Assembly: GCA_001464495.1 (NCBI GenBank)
Contig: LNDZ01000009.1
Location: 1-48,571 of the forward strand
Reading direction: 5' to 3'
DNA from: Betaproteobacteria bacterium Ga0074130
GTDB taxonomy: Bacteria; Pseudomonadota; Gammaproteobacteria; Burkholderiales; Rhodocyclaceae
DNA length: 48,571 nucleotides
Below are positions 1 through 9,054 of this stretch, in pieces. Below the pieces are notes generated by a model, which saw nothing but the letters and a program-made list of their open reading frames with translations, did no database searches and was not told the origin of the DNA. The translations under genes were made by a program, and so were the position numbers. How positions within the stretch are numbered: the first letter of the stretch is position 1; each line of letters opens with the position of its first letter.

Positions 1-629
1 GTGGTGTGATAAATCTCGACTGACTCTTCTTCAGACGAGGCGCGCATGCCCAGATCTCGCACGCGGCCATCGTCTAGGCCATACACCCAGCCATGTACGG
101 TCAGGTTCTGGCCACGCTGCCAGGCGTCGAGTACGACGGTGGTCTGGCAGACATTGACTACCTGTTCGACCACATTCAGCTCACACAACTTGTTCACGCG
201 GCCTTCTGGTGCGACCTGCTCAATCAGACCAATGTGACGGTCGCGTACATCCTTGATATGGCGCAACCAGTTGTCGACGAGGCCGTGACGTTGATTTTCC
301 AGTGCGGCGCGGACGCCGCCGCAGTTGTAGTGGCCGACCACGATGATGTGCTTGACCTGAAGTACATCCACAGCGAACTGCATGACTGCGAGGCAGTTAA
401 GGTCGCTTGGTACGACTACGTTAGCGACGTTGCGGTGCACGAATACTTCGCCAGGATCGAGGCCAGTAATTTGGTTCGCTGGCACGCGGCTGTCGGAGCA
501 GCCGATCCAGAAGTATTCAGGGTTTTGCTGATTGGCGAGGCGGCTGAAATAGCTGGGATCCTCGGCGGTTCGACTGGCAGCCCATGCGTTGTTGTTATCG
601 AGCAGGTTCGACAGTGGAGAGGCTTTCAT
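1..629 (-). CDS. can: Beta-class carbonic anhydrase (3' end cut by window)
   Basis: Zinc enzyme interconverting CO2 and bicarbonate in the cytoplasm. Translating the minus strand from the ATG at 629 gives 209 codons without a stop before the window edge, so the C-terminus is missing; the family is usually about 210-230 residues. Visible motifs are CSDSRVP with zinc ligand Cys44 and the Asp46/Arg48 dyad, and GHYNCGG with zinc ligands His100 and Cys103. The start is supported by AAGGA about ten bases upstream. The gene is divergent from the EAL-HDOD gene. It keeps all zinc ligands, so it is an ordinary zinc enzyme and not a zinc-sparing substitute, although it lies near the zinc cluster. Confidence 0.95.
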   Translation of the reverse strand, partial: MKASPLSNLLDNNNAWAASRTAEDPSYFSRLANQQNPEYFWIGCSDSRVPANQITGLDPGEVFVHRNVANVVVPSDLNCLAVMQFAVDVLQVKHIIVVGHYNCGGVRAALENQRHGLVDNWLRHIKDVRDRHIGLIEQVAPEGRVNKLCELNVVEQVVNVCQTTVVLDAWQRGQNLTVHGWVYGLDDGRVRDLGMRASSEEESVEIYHT

Positions 630-811
630 ACAGCAATCCTTCGAAGTCTTAATCTAGGTGTATTTTACCGGCCTGATGCGCCAGCCGCACAACAGAGCGT
701 TATTGAACCTAACTATTTCCGCCTGAAGCAAGGTTTTCTCATAGAATCAGCATCCACTGCAGTTAAATTGAAATGGCGACATCCATCGCCGAATGACAGG
801 GAGGCGGGTAA

Positions 812-2059
812 ATGAGTGGCTTGGCACAGAACGGAGATAGTCTGTTTCTGGGTAGACAACCCATTCTGGATCGCGATCAGGTCACGCTTGGCTACTCCCT
901 TATGTTTCAGCCGCTACCGGAACGGACAACGCCGGCCAGCCCCACGGCAGCTACTGCCGAAATGGTCTGCACTGCCTTTGCGCAGCTTGGCTTGGCGCGC
1001 GCACTTGGCAGCCAGCTGGCCTTCATCCCGGTCGATGACGATTTCATTTGTAATGACATGGTGCAGGTCCTCCCTGCCGAACAGGTGGTGCTATCCCTGC
1101 CTGCAGCAACGTCGCCGCGCGTGATCGAGCGCTGCCGCGATTTGCATAGTGCGGGGTACACGTTGGCAGTTGATGGCTATGTCGGCCAGAGCGCGCATCC
1201 GCTGTTGAGTATGGCGAGTTACGCGTCCATCAATATCAATGATCACAGCGAAGCAGAGCTTGCCGGCACGATTAGTTATCTACGTCGCCTGCCGCTTAAG
1301 ATCATTGCCGGTAAGGTTGAAACGCCGGAGAGCCATGCCTTAGCTGAGCGTCTTGGCTTCGATGCTTATCAGGGCTACTACTTCGCTAGGCCACTGTTAG
1401 TCTCAGGCCGCAAGCTGGATGTCGCTACGCAGACATTGATCCGCCTGATCGGCCTGATCAATGATGATGCCGATATCGCCGCTCTTGAAGCCGTACTCAA
1501 GGGCGAGCCAGGGCTGGTTGCCAGTCTGTTGCGTTTGACGAACTCAGTCGGCGTTGGCGGCGTACTGGCCAAAACCACATCGCTGCGTCAGGCCATCACT
1601 ATTCTTGGCCGCAAGCAGCTGCTACGTTGGTTGCAGCTCTTGTTGTTTGCGCATCCTGATGGGCGTGGCATTCGCAGCAATCCGCTCATGCAACTGGCGG
1701 CGTTGCGCGGGCACTTCCTGGAGCTATTGGTGCAGCGTTGCTACCCAGCACGTCCACAGATGTTTGACCCGGCCTTCATCGTCGGCTTGATGTCGGTGAT
1801 CCCCGCCGCCTTGCAAATGCCCATGTCTGAAATCCTCGAACAGATTTCTGTCTCCAAGGAAGTTCGCGAGGCGCTGGAAAGTCGTGGTGGCCCGCTCGGT
1901 CAGCTGCTGGAACTGATCGAGCATTACGACGATAACAACGTTGAAGCGGCGTGCAGCATGCTGTCACGTCTTGGCGGACGGCTCGGACAGCAGACACTCA
2001 ACCTATGCCTGACCGAAGCCATTGCCTGGATGATGAGTCTGGGCGAAGAAGGCGCCTGA
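812..2059 (+). CDS. Degenerate EAL domain plus HDOD domain signalling protein
   Basis: A 415-residue cytoplasmic protein of the EAL-HDOD (YuxH-like) family. The N-terminal half resembles an EAL phosphodiesterase domain: GRQPILD at residues 14-20, KVET at 168-171 and GFDAYQGYYFARP near 182-194. The catalytic EAL triplet is absent and the usual DDFG segment reads VDGY near residue 121, so cyclic-di-GMP hydrolysis is unlikely. The C-terminal half, about residues 200-390, has the helical HDOD pattern (LLRLTNSVG, LRQAITILGRKQLLRWLQLLLF). Such proteins act as regulatory or scaffold proteins; the partner is unknown. The start follows GGGAGG with good spacing. It converges with the ZIP gene, with only eight bases between the stops. 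Confidence 0.85.
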   Translation: MSGLAQNGDSLFLGRQPILDRDQVTLGYSLMFQPLPERTTPASPTAATAEMVCTAFAQLGLARALGSQLAFIPVDDDFICNDMVQVLPAEQVVLSLPAATSPRVIERCRDLHSAGYTLAVDGYVGQSAHPLLSMASYASININDHSEAELAGTISYLRRLPLKIIAGKVETPESHALAERLGFDAYQGYYFARPLLVSGRKLDVATQTLIRLIGLINDDADIAALEAVLKGEPGLVASLLRLTNSVGVGGVLAKTTSLRQAITILGRKQLLRWLQLLLFAHPDGRGIRSNPLMQLAALRGHFLELLVQRCYPARPQMFDPAFIVGLMSVIPAALQMPMSEILEQISVSKEVREALESRGGPLGQLLELIEHYDDNNVEAACSMLSRLGGRLGQQTLNLCLTEAIAWMMSLGEEGA

Positions 2060-2067
2060 CCTTGTTA

Positions 2068-2859
2068 CTAGTGTGCGTGGCTCAGCAAATAGCCACTGAC
2101 ACTGATCAGGAAAATACCACAGCCCATCCATAAAGCCTGCCGCTGAAAACTGACCGTGCTTTGCTGATGCAGCATGGGCAGCAAATCGGCAACCGCGATA
2201 TACAGGAAGCTTGCCGCTGCTAGTGCCAGCGCATAGGGCAGCGCAGTTTCCGAAGCGTTCAGGAAGTAATAGCCGATCAAGCCCCCAAGTACTGAAGCGA
2301 GGCTGCTGGCGATATTCGCCAGCAAGGCGTTTTGCTTAGACCAGCCCGCATGTCGGAGGACGACGAAGTCCCCAAGTTCCTGAGGGAGCTCATGGATGAT
2401 GATGGCGAGGGTGCTCGCCAATCCCAGCGCGGGGTCTGTCACAAATGCTGCCGCAATCAAAATACCATCCACAAAGTTGTGGATGGCATCGCCGATCAGG
2501 ATCAAGGCGGCAGCATTCTGTGCTGGATTATGTGCATGTGCGTGCGCTTGCTCGGGATGGGCATGACGCCACAGCGCTAGACGTTCCAACGAGAAAAACA
2601 GCAGTAGGCCGACCAGCAGGGTCAGGAACAGTTGCGTAGCAGCGGCATGCACATCCTCGGTACCGCCTCGCTCGACAAATGCCTCTAAGGCCTCTGGCAG
2701 TAGATCCAGACAGGCAGCGGCCAGCAAGGTGCCGACAGCAAAGGCAACCAGTTGCTGACTGACGCGGTCATTAAAACGAAAGGCAAGTGTGGCGGCGAGA
2801 AGTACGCTGAGCACACCTCCCGCGAGGGTGGCGGCAATAATCGCAAGCAGCGTGCTCAC
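2068..2859 (-). CDS. ZIP-family metal (zinc) transporter
   Basis: A 263-residue inner-membrane protein with about eight hydrophobic segments, of the ZIP family that imports Zn2+ and related divalent metals. The metal-site helices are present: HNFVDG at residues 127-132 and HELPQELGD at 156-164. A histidine-rich cytoplasmic loop (alternating His at about residues 99-110) precedes the first of these, as in many ZIPs. The start is GTG and overlaps the DUF1826 stop (GTGA), so the two are translationally coupled. It is the last gene of the ten-gene minus-strand cluster starting at zur, which supports zinc uptake under limitation as its role. Substrate specificity is inferred from this context. Confidence 0.9.
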   Translation of the reverse strand: MSTLLAIIAATLAGGVLSVLLAATLAFRFNDRVSQQLVAFAVGTLLAAACLDLLPEALEAFVERGGTEDVHAAATQLFLTLLVGLLLFFSLERLALWRHAHPEQAHAHAHNPAQNAAALILIGDAIHNFVDGILIAAAFVTDPALGLASTLAIIIHELPQELGDFVVLRHAGWSKQNALLANIASSLASVLGGLIGYYFLNASETALPYALALAAASFLYIAVADLLPMLHQQSTVSFQRQALWMGCGIFLISVSGYLLSHAH

Positions 2860-3509
2860 GCTTCATCCCAACTGGCATCCATGGCGACGAGGATGCGTGG
2901 CCGGTCAGTTACCGGTGGCGAGCGATGCACAATGCCGCCATCCGCATTGCCTTGCCACAAGGTGCCCTTGAGCAGTGCAACCGAAAACGCGGGAAGGGTC
3001 TGGATCTCATGGCCGGGCAGCATGAGCCCTGAACTTTCATCGGGCTTGCCTTGCGAGCCGGAACCTAGGAAGCGGCGATCGACGGCAGCAGATTCCAGCC
3101 ATTGCGTGCCGGTGCCGCGGTAAGTGCACAGCAGACGAATCCCCACCCGATCAATGTGAAAACGTGGGCACATGGCTTGATGAATCACCTCAAGACGTAG
3201 CCCAATCGTGTTGGCATCCAATAACTCGCCCAGCATTTCGGCGAGTAAGCCTAGGTCATCGGCAAGCGCTTCACGCCCCGCACCCGGCGGCAGCCGATCA
3301 AGGCTGGGCCGTTCACCCGGCGAGAGTGTCTGACGCAAGCCACTCCCCATGTCATTGCAATGCGTCTGCAGCCACGCGCTAATGCACGGATCCGGCGCAC
3401 GACACCATTCCGCGATCTGAATATGGCTGTCGAAAATGTGCGTGAGGTCGAGAGGGTCCGTACTGTGGCTTGCACAACTCGGCATACCAAGGGGAAGGCG
3501 TGCATTCAT
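2856..3509 (-). CDS. DUF1826 protein, zinc-cluster member with oxygenase-like motif
   Basis: A 217-residue protein that I recognise as DUF1826, a family often found beside COG0523 GTPases in Zur-linked clusters; its function is not established. No signal peptide is visible, so it is probably cytoplasmic. The C-terminal half has a His-X-Asp motif (H118, D120) in a segment ending TYRGTGTQWL, then a distal His195 in VHRSPP and Arg205 ten residues later. This spacing is like the HxD...H...R metal and co-substrate site of 2-oxoglutarate/Fe(II) oxygenases; that reading is my inference. Its 3' end overlaps the ZIP start by four bases, and queD2 ends 28 bases upstream. The upstream ribosome site is weak. 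Confidence 0.85.
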   Translation of the reverse strand: MNARLPLGMPSCASHSTDPLDLTHIFDSHIQIAEWCRAPDPCISAWLQTHCNDMGSGLRQTLSPGERPSLDRLPPGAGREALADDLGLLAEMLGELLDANTIGLRLEVIHQAMCPRFHIDRVGIRLLCTYRGTGTQWLESAAVDRRFLGSGSQGKPDESSGLMLPGHEIQTLPAFSVALLKGTLWQGNADGGIVHRSPPVTDRPRILVAMDASWDEA

Positions 3510-3537
3510 GATGGGTTGTCACTGCTGTACGCAGGGT

Positions 3538-4094
3538 TCAAACTTCGGTCGGGTTAAGAAAAGGGGTGCCTTGCTTGAGCTTGTCGAACAAGGCTGGGTC
3601 GGACCAGTCACGTACGATGGCCGGAGAAAAGACAATGGCATCCAGCGCTATCTCACCCATGCGTGGGTTCATGGAATCTTCACGGAAGCACTGCGCATAA
3701 CCGGTCTCGGTTTCGTGCGCGATGACTGAATGCAGTTGAACGTCGACTTCGCCATTCTGCATTTGCGTCAACTGCAGCACGCGGTCGATCAGTACGAAAA
3801 ACACACGCGAAAATTGCTCTGCACTGGGCGACACTGGCAGCAGCACCCAGCGTTCCGAATGACGCTGGCAAGCAGCGATATAGTCGGGGTCGTCATTTGC
3901 CCACAGCGTGACAGCATGGTCGAACGCATCAATCAATTCGCGCGGTCCTTGCTTGAGCAAACCAAAGTCGTAGACCATCTGGCCTTGATCCAGCGCATGT
4001 GCTTCCAGCAGCAGTTCGATCTTGTAGGAGTGGCCATGCAGGGAGCGCGAGCAGCGGCGGCGCTCTCGAACTTGAACAGTTTACGGATCAGCAT
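3538..4094 (-). pseudogene. queD2: QueD-like 6-carboxytetrahydropterin synthase paralogue, frameshifted
   Basis: Related to 6-pyruvoyl/6-carboxytetrahydropterin synthases, which need zinc; paralogues occur in Zur-linked clusters. The ATG at 4094, seven bases after the DUF3299 stop, opens with MLIRKLFKFESA, the family's usual N-terminus, but this frame then reads into unrelated sequence. The rest (HGHSYK, then MVYDFGLLK, FDHAVTLW, SPSAEQFSR, HETETGYAQ) lies in another frame down to the TGA at 3538. At the junction, near 4055-4065, the segment that normally holds the first zinc-binding His and the catalytic Cys (A-H-x4-5-C) is absent. A deletion of about 25 bases explains both the missing residues and the frame change. 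Translation restarting at the internal ATG at 3978 would lack the HGH ligands. Either an inactivated gene or a sequence error. Confidence 0.8.
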
Positions 4095-4101
4095 GCAGCC
4101 A

Positions 4102-4677
4102 TCACTTGCGCTTACCGGGTTGCTGGTAGAGGTACACCCTGTCGGCGATCAATTTGTACGCCGCTGACCCCATCACGGTATCGCTGCCGTGAAGTGTCAG
4201 GTCTCCCTCTGCCCACACCGCTTCCATGATGCGCATGCCGGCAACTGGCTTGCCTTTCACCACGACGTGGATAGCCTGATTGGCCGGTGGTGGTGGTGAA
4301 TGAATACAGGCGCCAAAGTAAGGCACCAAGAGGAATTCTTTGACGGTCGTGCGCGTGCCATCCAGAGGGATAAGAAAACCGGGAATGCGCACACGCTGGC
4401 CATTCAAGGCAGGGTTCGGCGGTGCATTGCGCCATTCCTCCTTCATACGTTCCAGCGCTTCCATGGCGCGTGGGTCTTCATCCTTGAGCTGGTCGAGCTT
4501 GAGTCCTTTGAATATCTTGACGGGGTCCCAGCCGGGGGCGGCCAGTTCGTCCCAGTTGAGTTGGCGTAGAGCCGTGGTGTTTGTTTTCTCGGGCTTGAGG
4601 CGTTCCCCGAGTGTGTAGTCCTGTGCATGTGCGGGATGCAGCAAGACGAGGGCAAAAAATAGGAAGAAAGTACGCAT
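4102..4677 (-). CDS. DUF3299 exported protein of zinc-linked ABC cluster
   Basis: A 191-residue protein with a cleavable signal peptide (hydrophobic stretch ending HPAHA-QD near residue 19), predicted periplasmic or lipid-associated. The family core is visible: IPGFLIPLD at residues 98-106 and FLLVPYFGACIHSPPPPANQ near 115-134, with Cys124 and His126 as possible metal or redox ligands. I recognise it as DUF3299, found next to zinc-responsive ABC transporters in Pseudomonas (the PA4063-PA4066 type cluster). I choose the ATG at 4677 over the TTG at 4680 because it forms a TGATG overlap with the permease stop. Biochemical function is unknown. Confidence 0.85.
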   Translation of the reverse strand: MRTFFLFFALVLLHPAHAQDYTLGERLKPEKTNTTALRQLNWDELAAPGWDPVKIFKGLKLDQLKDEDPRAMEALERMKEEWRNAPPNPALNGQRVRIPGFLIPLDGTRTTVKEFLLVPYFGACIHSPPPPANQAIHVVVKGKPVAGMRIMEAVWAEGDLTLHGSDTVMGSAAYKLIADRVYLYQQPGKRK

Positions 4678-5996
4678 CAATATTTTGGGTTGAGTCCGTT
4701 TGCCAAGGCGCGCCGTGTTGCCAACACGCCAGGCAGCAGGCTGGCGATGGCAGCTGCGCCGACGATGCAGCTGAGCACAATGAAGTCATCGATCTGCGGC
4801 AGCAGGTGCAGGGGCGTGAGCGCAAATTCATGCTGCAGCCATGGCGTGAGCAGATGCAAACCGGCCAGGGACAAACCCAGACCTACCAGCGCCGCACTGC
4901 CTGCGAGTGCAACGCCCTCGATCAAGGGAAGCAGCATCAATTGCCAAGGGCGCATACCCAGCACACGCAGGATGGAGAGTTCGCGCCGACGTAGTTGCAA
5001 GGAGGCAAGCAGTGTGGCGACTAGGCCCATGAGTGCCAATGCGAGCATCAATTTTGAAATCAGCCCTAACAGGCGCTCACCACCATCCAGAAACTGCCAC
5101 AGCTGATCGAGTGCCTGCGCCGGAATCACGGCCTGCAAAGCTTCACCACGGAAAGACTGCAGCGCTTGTTGGAGCCCAACCAGCAGAACGCCGACATGGC
5201 GCGCTTGCAGATCGAAATGACGTAATTGCTCGGGGCTGATCTGCACGCCGGGCAAAGGCATGCCGCCGCTCCAAGTCAGATGCAAGGCTTCTAGTGCTTC
5301 CTGTCCAACCAAGATGACCCGGTCTGCCGGGGTGCCACTCGGCGCAAGGATGCCGCTGACCGTGAAGCGGAAATCGTTATGCGCGTGAGCAGCCTCTCCG
5401 GGGCCGTGGTTATGATCGTGACTATCTCCCCCAGCGCCATGAGCGTGTTTGTGATCATGGTCGTGCTTGGCTTCGTTATCGAGCGACTCACCATGCGCCA
5501 GCGTGAGGGTGTCACCGATCTTGTAGCCGAGGTCGCGTGCAGTGTCCGCACCCAATACGGCATCGAAACGCTCCCGCGTGGCTTGTCCGGCTGCAAAGGT
5601 GATCTTGCTGCCATCGCCACCGCGCAGGTATTCCAGATAATCAGACGTGGTGCCGACCACGGCATGGCCGCGATGACTGTCTCCCAGCGTCACCGGCACG
5701 ACCCAAGCAACCGCGGGATGGGTGCGCACGGCATCAATGCCAGCACGCCCCACTTCTTGCCGCACATTGCCATGGTGAAAGACCCCTGCCATCAGTAATT
5801 CAAGTGCGCTGCCACGCGCACCAACAATCAGATCAATTCCTGCCGCGGTACGCGCATAACTATCTCTCGCCTCATGACGCAGCCGCTCAACCGCAATCAG
5901 CAAAGTGCTTGCCAGACACAGTGCTACCCAACACAGCAGCAGCGTGCCAGCGCGATTCCGTGCACTCGCCAGCATGAGTTTTAACCAGTCAGACAT
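4677..5996 (-). CDS. ABC transporter permease, FtsX/MacB-like, with His-rich loop
   Basis: A 439-residue inner-membrane permease. One hydrophobic helix lies near residues 15-36, then a long extracytoplasmic domain, then three helices in the C-terminal 180 residues, the FtsX/MacB layout. Inside the extracytoplasmic domain residues 178-206 are dominated by His, Asp and Gly (about eleven His in 30 residues), a likely zinc-binding loop. The start at 5996 overlaps the end of the ATPase gene by eight bases, and its stop overlaps the DUF3299 start. In related zinc-regulated clusters a separate His-rich exported protein (DUF2796/ZrgA type) accompanies these genes; none is seen here. Whether it moves zinc, a chelator or a lipoprotein cannot be told from sequence. 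Confidence 0.88.
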   Translation of the reverse strand: MSDWLKLMLASARNRAGTLLLCWVALCLASTLLIAVERLRHEARDSYARTAAGIDLIVGARGSALELLMAGVFHHGNVRQEVGRAGIDAVRTHPAVAWVVPVTLGDSHRGHAVVGTTSDYLEYLRGGDGSKITFAAGQATRERFDAVLGADTARDLGYKIGDTLTLAHGESLDNEAKHDHDHKHAHGAGGDSHDHNHGPGEAAHAHNDFRFTVSGILAPSGTPADRVILVGQEALEALHLTWSGGMPLPGVQISPEQLRHFDLQARHVGVLLVGLQQALQSFRGEALQAVIPAQALDQLWQFLDGGERLLGLISKLMLALALMGLVATLLASLQLRRRELSILRVLGMRPWQLMLLPLIEGVALAGSAALVGLGLSLAGLHLLTPWLQHEFALTPLHLLPQIDDFIVLSCIVGAAAIASLLPGVLATRRALANGLNPKY

Positions 5997-6681
5997 GGGC
6001 AGCCTTGTTGATATCGTTGAGCGCAATGACTGTGTCGAACTCAGCTGCCAGTCGTGCGTCATGGCTGACATAGACCAGCGTGGCACCTGCTTCGCTGCAC
6101 ACCTCCGCCAGCAGTGAGAGAAAGTCCTGCTGGCGTGCCGCATCGAGCGCCGATGTGGGCTCATCGGCAATCACCAACTCCGGCTGGCCGATCAGGGCGC
6201 GCGCTGCGGCCACCCGTTGCTGTTGCCCAATCGAGAGCAGCATGGCTGGCTTGTGCCAGAGTGTCTCGGACAGGCCGACACGTTGCAGCAGTTGTTGCGC
6301 CGTGGTGATCACATCACCGCCGCCGCGAATCCGCCGCCGCGCTGAAAGTCGGCATGGCAAGGTGACATTGGCCAATACCGAGAGATAGGGGATCAAGTTG
6401 AACTGCTGGAAGATGAAGCCAACATGGTCGGCGCGCCAACCGTCCCGCGTAGCCGAATTCAAGCGACTGAGATCTTGACCAAGGACACTGCAGCGTCCCG
6501 CTTGCGCGACGTTAACGCCACCGAGCAGCGCCAGCAGCGTGCTCTTGCCGCTGCCGCTGGGACCATGCAGGAAAACGCGCTGCCCCTGCGTCACCTGCCA
6601 GGCCGGAATGTCCAGCTGTAGTTGAGTGGCATCAGGCCAGCTAAAGCGCAGTGCCTGAATATCGATGGCGAGCGTGCTCAT
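5989..6681 (-). CDS. ABC transporter ATP-binding protein (LolD/MacB type)
   Basis: A 230-residue cytoplasmic ATPase that would energise the adjacent permease. Walker A is GPSGSGKST, the Q-loop is FQQFNLIPY, the signature reads LSIGQQQR (a variation on LSGGQ), Walker B with catalytic Glu is LVIADEP, and the switch His is in YVSHD. Size and sequence match the MacB/LolD subgroup that pairs with FtsX-like permeases. The ATG at 6681 lies 31 bases after the zigA stop and the 3' end overlaps the permease start, so it belongs to the zinc-cluster operon. The likely orthologue group is the PA4064-like zinc-regulated ATPase; this assignment rests on context. Confidence 0.92.
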   Translation of the reverse strand: MSTLAIDIQALRFSWPDATQLQLDIPAWQVTQGQRVFLHGPSGSGKSTLLALLGGVNVAQAGRCSVLGQDLSRLNSATRDGWRADHVGFIFQQFNLIPYLSVLANVTLPCRLSARRRIRGGGDVITTAQQLLQRVGLSETLWHKPAMLLSIGQQQRVAAARALIGQPELVIADEPTSALDAARQQDFLSLLAEVCSEAGATLVYVSHDARLAAEFDTVIALNDINKAAHV

Positions 6682-6712
6682 GGTCGAGTTGACTGCGAAT
6701 GAAGGCTCGGGT

Positions 6713-7948
6713 TCAGGCAGCGTCGCGGTCGTCCGAGCTCTCCTCGATCTGGCCCCAGATTGGGAAGGGATCGTTAAAGCGCTCCCAGCCGCTGGGGCTC
6801 AGTGCGAGTTCAGCATCTGTGAGCAAGCAGGCGTCTAATTGATTGCGTAAGCTTGCTTCATTCATATCGATGCCGATCAGCACCAATTCCTGCCGGCAAT
6901 CACCCACTTGGTCGTCCCAGTTTTTCGTGATGACAGCGAGACTTTCCTCATCTGTGGGCCAGTTTTCATCGGGTACAGCCGCCCACCACAGGCCGCCGAG
7001 GCCATGCCGACAGGCACCGCCTGCTTGTGACCATGAGCCCGCAAACTCAGGGCGCGACGCCAGCCAGAAAAAACCTTTGGAACGAACGACACCCGTCCAC
7101 TCCGTATTGATCAGATTCCAGAAACGTTCGGGATGGAAGGGGCGGCGCGCACGATAGACAAAGCTGCTGATGCCGTATTCCTCGGTTTCCGGTACATGCT
7201 CACCGCGCAATTCTTTCAGCCAGCCGGGCGCCTGCTGCGCCTGATCAAAGTCGAACAAGCCGGTGTCCAACACGCGATCCAACGGCACCTTGCTGAATTC
7301 GGCATATTCAACACGCGCACGCGGATTAAGCTTGTTCAGGATGGCGGCCAGACGCTTGCGATCGGAGAGGCTGACAAGATCAATCTTGTTCACCACGATG
7401 ACATCGCAGAATTCGATTTGCTCAATCAGCAGATCGACCACGGTGCGGTTGTCTTCTTCACCCATGGACTCACCACGTTCCTGCAAACTGTCTTGCGAAC
7501 TGTAATCACGCAGGAAATTGAAGGCGTCGACGACGGTGACCATGGTGTCGAGGCGAGCAACGTGAGCTAGGCTCTCGCCGTTTTCGTCTTCGAAGGTAAA
7601 GGTTTCGGCGACGGGCAGCGGCTCGGAAATGCCGGTGGATTCAATCACCAGATAGTCGAAACGGCCTTCGCGTGCGAGCCGTCCAACTTCAAGCAGCAGA
7701 TCCTCGCGCAGAGTGCAGCAGATACAGCCATTACTCATCTCGACTAGCTTTTCGTCGGTGCGTGACAGCTCGGCGCCACCTTCGCGGACGAGGGCTGCGT
7801 CGATATTCACCTCGGACATGTCATTGACGATGACCGCAACCTTGCGTCCTTCGCGATTATTCAGGATGTGGTTGAGTAGCGTGGTTTTGCCAGCGCCGAG
7901 AAAGCCGGAGAGGACAGTAACGGGAAGTTTGTGGGTGAGGGCGTTCAT
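6713..7948 (-). CDS. zigA: COG0523 zinc metallochaperone GTPase, ZigA type
   Basis: A 411-residue G3E-family GTPase. The P-loop is GFLGAGKTT (residues 15-23), the metal-binding CxCC motif is GCICC with Cys75, Cys77 and Cys78, the switch region contains ESTG, and NKID is the guanine-specificity motif. The length and the C-terminal CobW_C domain, with a Trp-rich segment around WFWLASRP, match the ZigA/YciC subgroup tied to zinc starvation. It is thought to deliver zinc to client proteins using GTP hydrolysis. It starts 12 bases after the end of a second COG0523 gene, with GGAGAA before the ATG. Two divergent COG0523 copies in one operon suggest different client proteins. Confidence 0.93.
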   Translation of the reverse strand: MNALTHKLPVTVLSGFLGAGKTTLLNHILNNREGRKVAVIVNDMSEVNIDAALVREGGAELSRTDEKLVEMSNGCICCTLREDLLLEVGRLAREGRFDYLVIESTGISEPLPVAETFTFEDENGESLAHVARLDTMVTVVDAFNFLRDYSSQDSLQERGESMGEEDNRTVVDLLIEQIEFCDVIVVNKIDLVSLSDRKRLAAILNKLNPRARVEYAEFSKVPLDRVLDTGLFDFDQAQQAPGWLKELRGEHVPETEEYGISSFVYRARRPFHPERFWNLINTEWTGVVRSKGFFWLASRPEFAGSWSQAGGACRHGLGGLWWAAVPDENWPTDEESLAVITKNWDDQVGDCRQELVLIGIDMNEASLRNQLDACLLTDAELALSPSGWERFNDPFPIWGQIEESSDDRDAA

Positions 7949-7959
7949 GGAAATTCTCC

Positions 7960-9045
7960 TTATTCGGTGACGCCAAAGCGTGCAATCAGGGCAGCAGCTT
8001 TGGACAGGCTTTCGCGCAGCTGGGCTTCACTCAGCTTGCTGGTAATAAAAACGAGACGGGTTTTGCGGTCGGCGTAGACAGGGTCGGTCGGCCACTCTGG
8101 CAAGCGCACGCTGGGGTAGCGCATGTGTTGAACGCACTGGACGATGCGCGGCCCGGGCTCACCCTTGATATTGACCAGCCCCTTAATGCGCAGTAGTTGT
8201 TCGCCGTGTTCCTGCAGCAACATGTCGAGCGTGGTGCTGACGCCGCTCCAGCTGAGTGGCTCGTCAAACTTGAGGACAAAGCTTTCAACCTCGGTATTGT
8301 GCGCGGTCTGCGGTGTGGGAGCGCGTTGTTTGCCGTAGCTGAGCCGACGCAGTGACGACTGTTCTTCAACACGGACTTCAGCGAGCCAAGCAGCGACATC
8401 GGGAATTTTTGAGGCAGGGTCGTAGAGCCCACAATCGAGTATGTCATTTGCGGCAACGCTGCCCTTGCTTGATTGAAGCTGTGAAGCGGTCGGGTTGAGC
8501 GCAGCCAGTCGTGCTGTCAATCGATCAAGCTGTTCGGCATTGGCCAGATCACACTTGCTGATGATGAGTCGATCGGCCATGGTGACTTGTTTGAGTGCCT
8601 CGATATTGGCTTCAATCTGGTCAGCACCATGTGTGGCGGCGACTACCGTCACCACACCATCGAGCCGAAAGCGCTCGGCAGTGAAGTGATCGTTGAGCAG
8701 GGTGTAGATCACCGGCGCAGGGTCCGCGATTCCCGTGGTTTCGATGATCACGCGCTTGGGCATAGGAATCTGTTTGCGCTGGGCGCGATTGAACAGGTCG
8801 CGGAGTGCTTTGGGCAAGTCGCCCCGCATGCTGCAGCAAATACAACCCGAGTCGAGCAACAACACCTCTTCGTCGATTTTCTCAACGAGTAGATGGTCGA
8901 CACCCACCTCGCCAAATTCATTGATGAATACCGCTGCATCTTCAAACGCCTTTTGCCAGAGCAAGGTGTTGAGCAAGGTGGTCTTGCCGGCGCCGAGAAA
9001 GCCAGTAAGCAGCGTGATGGGGATGCGCTTATCTTGAGAGTCCAT
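7960..9045 (-). CDS. COG0523 family GTPase (second, CobW/YjiA-like)
   Basis: A second G3E GTPase of 361 residues from the ATG at 9045; a GTG at 9054 just after the dksA2 stop would add three residues. I prefer the ATG because GAGTGAG lies a few bases upstream. Motifs: P-loop GFLGAGKTT, CxCC motif GCICC at Cys68, Cys70 and Cys71, ETTG in the switch region, and SKCD in place of NKxD as the guanine-specificity motif. It is clearly different from ZigA along its length, so this is not a recent duplication. A role in metal delivery under zinc shortage is inferred from its place between dksA2 and zigA. Confidence 0.9.
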   Translation of the reverse strand: MDSQDKRIPITLLTGFLGAGKTTLLNTLLWQKAFEDAAVFINEFGEVGVDHLLVEKIDEEVLLLDSGCICCSMRGDLPKALRDLFNRAQRKQIPMPKRVIIETTGIADPAPVIYTLLNDHFTAERFRLDGVVTVVAATHGADQIEANIEALKQVTMADRLIISKCDLANAEQLDRLTARLAALNPTASQLQSSKGSVAANDILDCGLYDPASKIPDVAAWLAEVRVEEQSSLRRLSYGKQRAPTPQTAHNTEVESFVLKFDEPLSWSGVSTTLDMLLQEHGEQLLRIKGLVNIKGEPGPRIVQCVQHMRYPSVRLPEWPTDPVYADRKTRLVFITSKLSEAQLRESLSKAAALIARFGVTE

Positions 9046-9054
9046 TGTGCTCAC

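Noticed and set aside
1..629. Carbonic anhydrase as a member of the zinc-sparing set
   Set aside because: It retains all zinc ligands, is distant from the candidate operators, and is separated from the ZIP gene by the oppositely oriented EAL-HDOD gene.
93..815. Long plus-strand open frame overlapping the start of the window
   Set aside because: It is antisense to carbonic anhydrase, whose minus-strand translation has clear family motifs and runs off the window edge.
6000..6170. N-terminal extension of the ABC permease to 6170
   Set aside because: The extra 58 residues lie inside the ATPase gene in another frame and look like random Arg/Ser-rich sequence; the ATG at 5996 gives the normal first helix.
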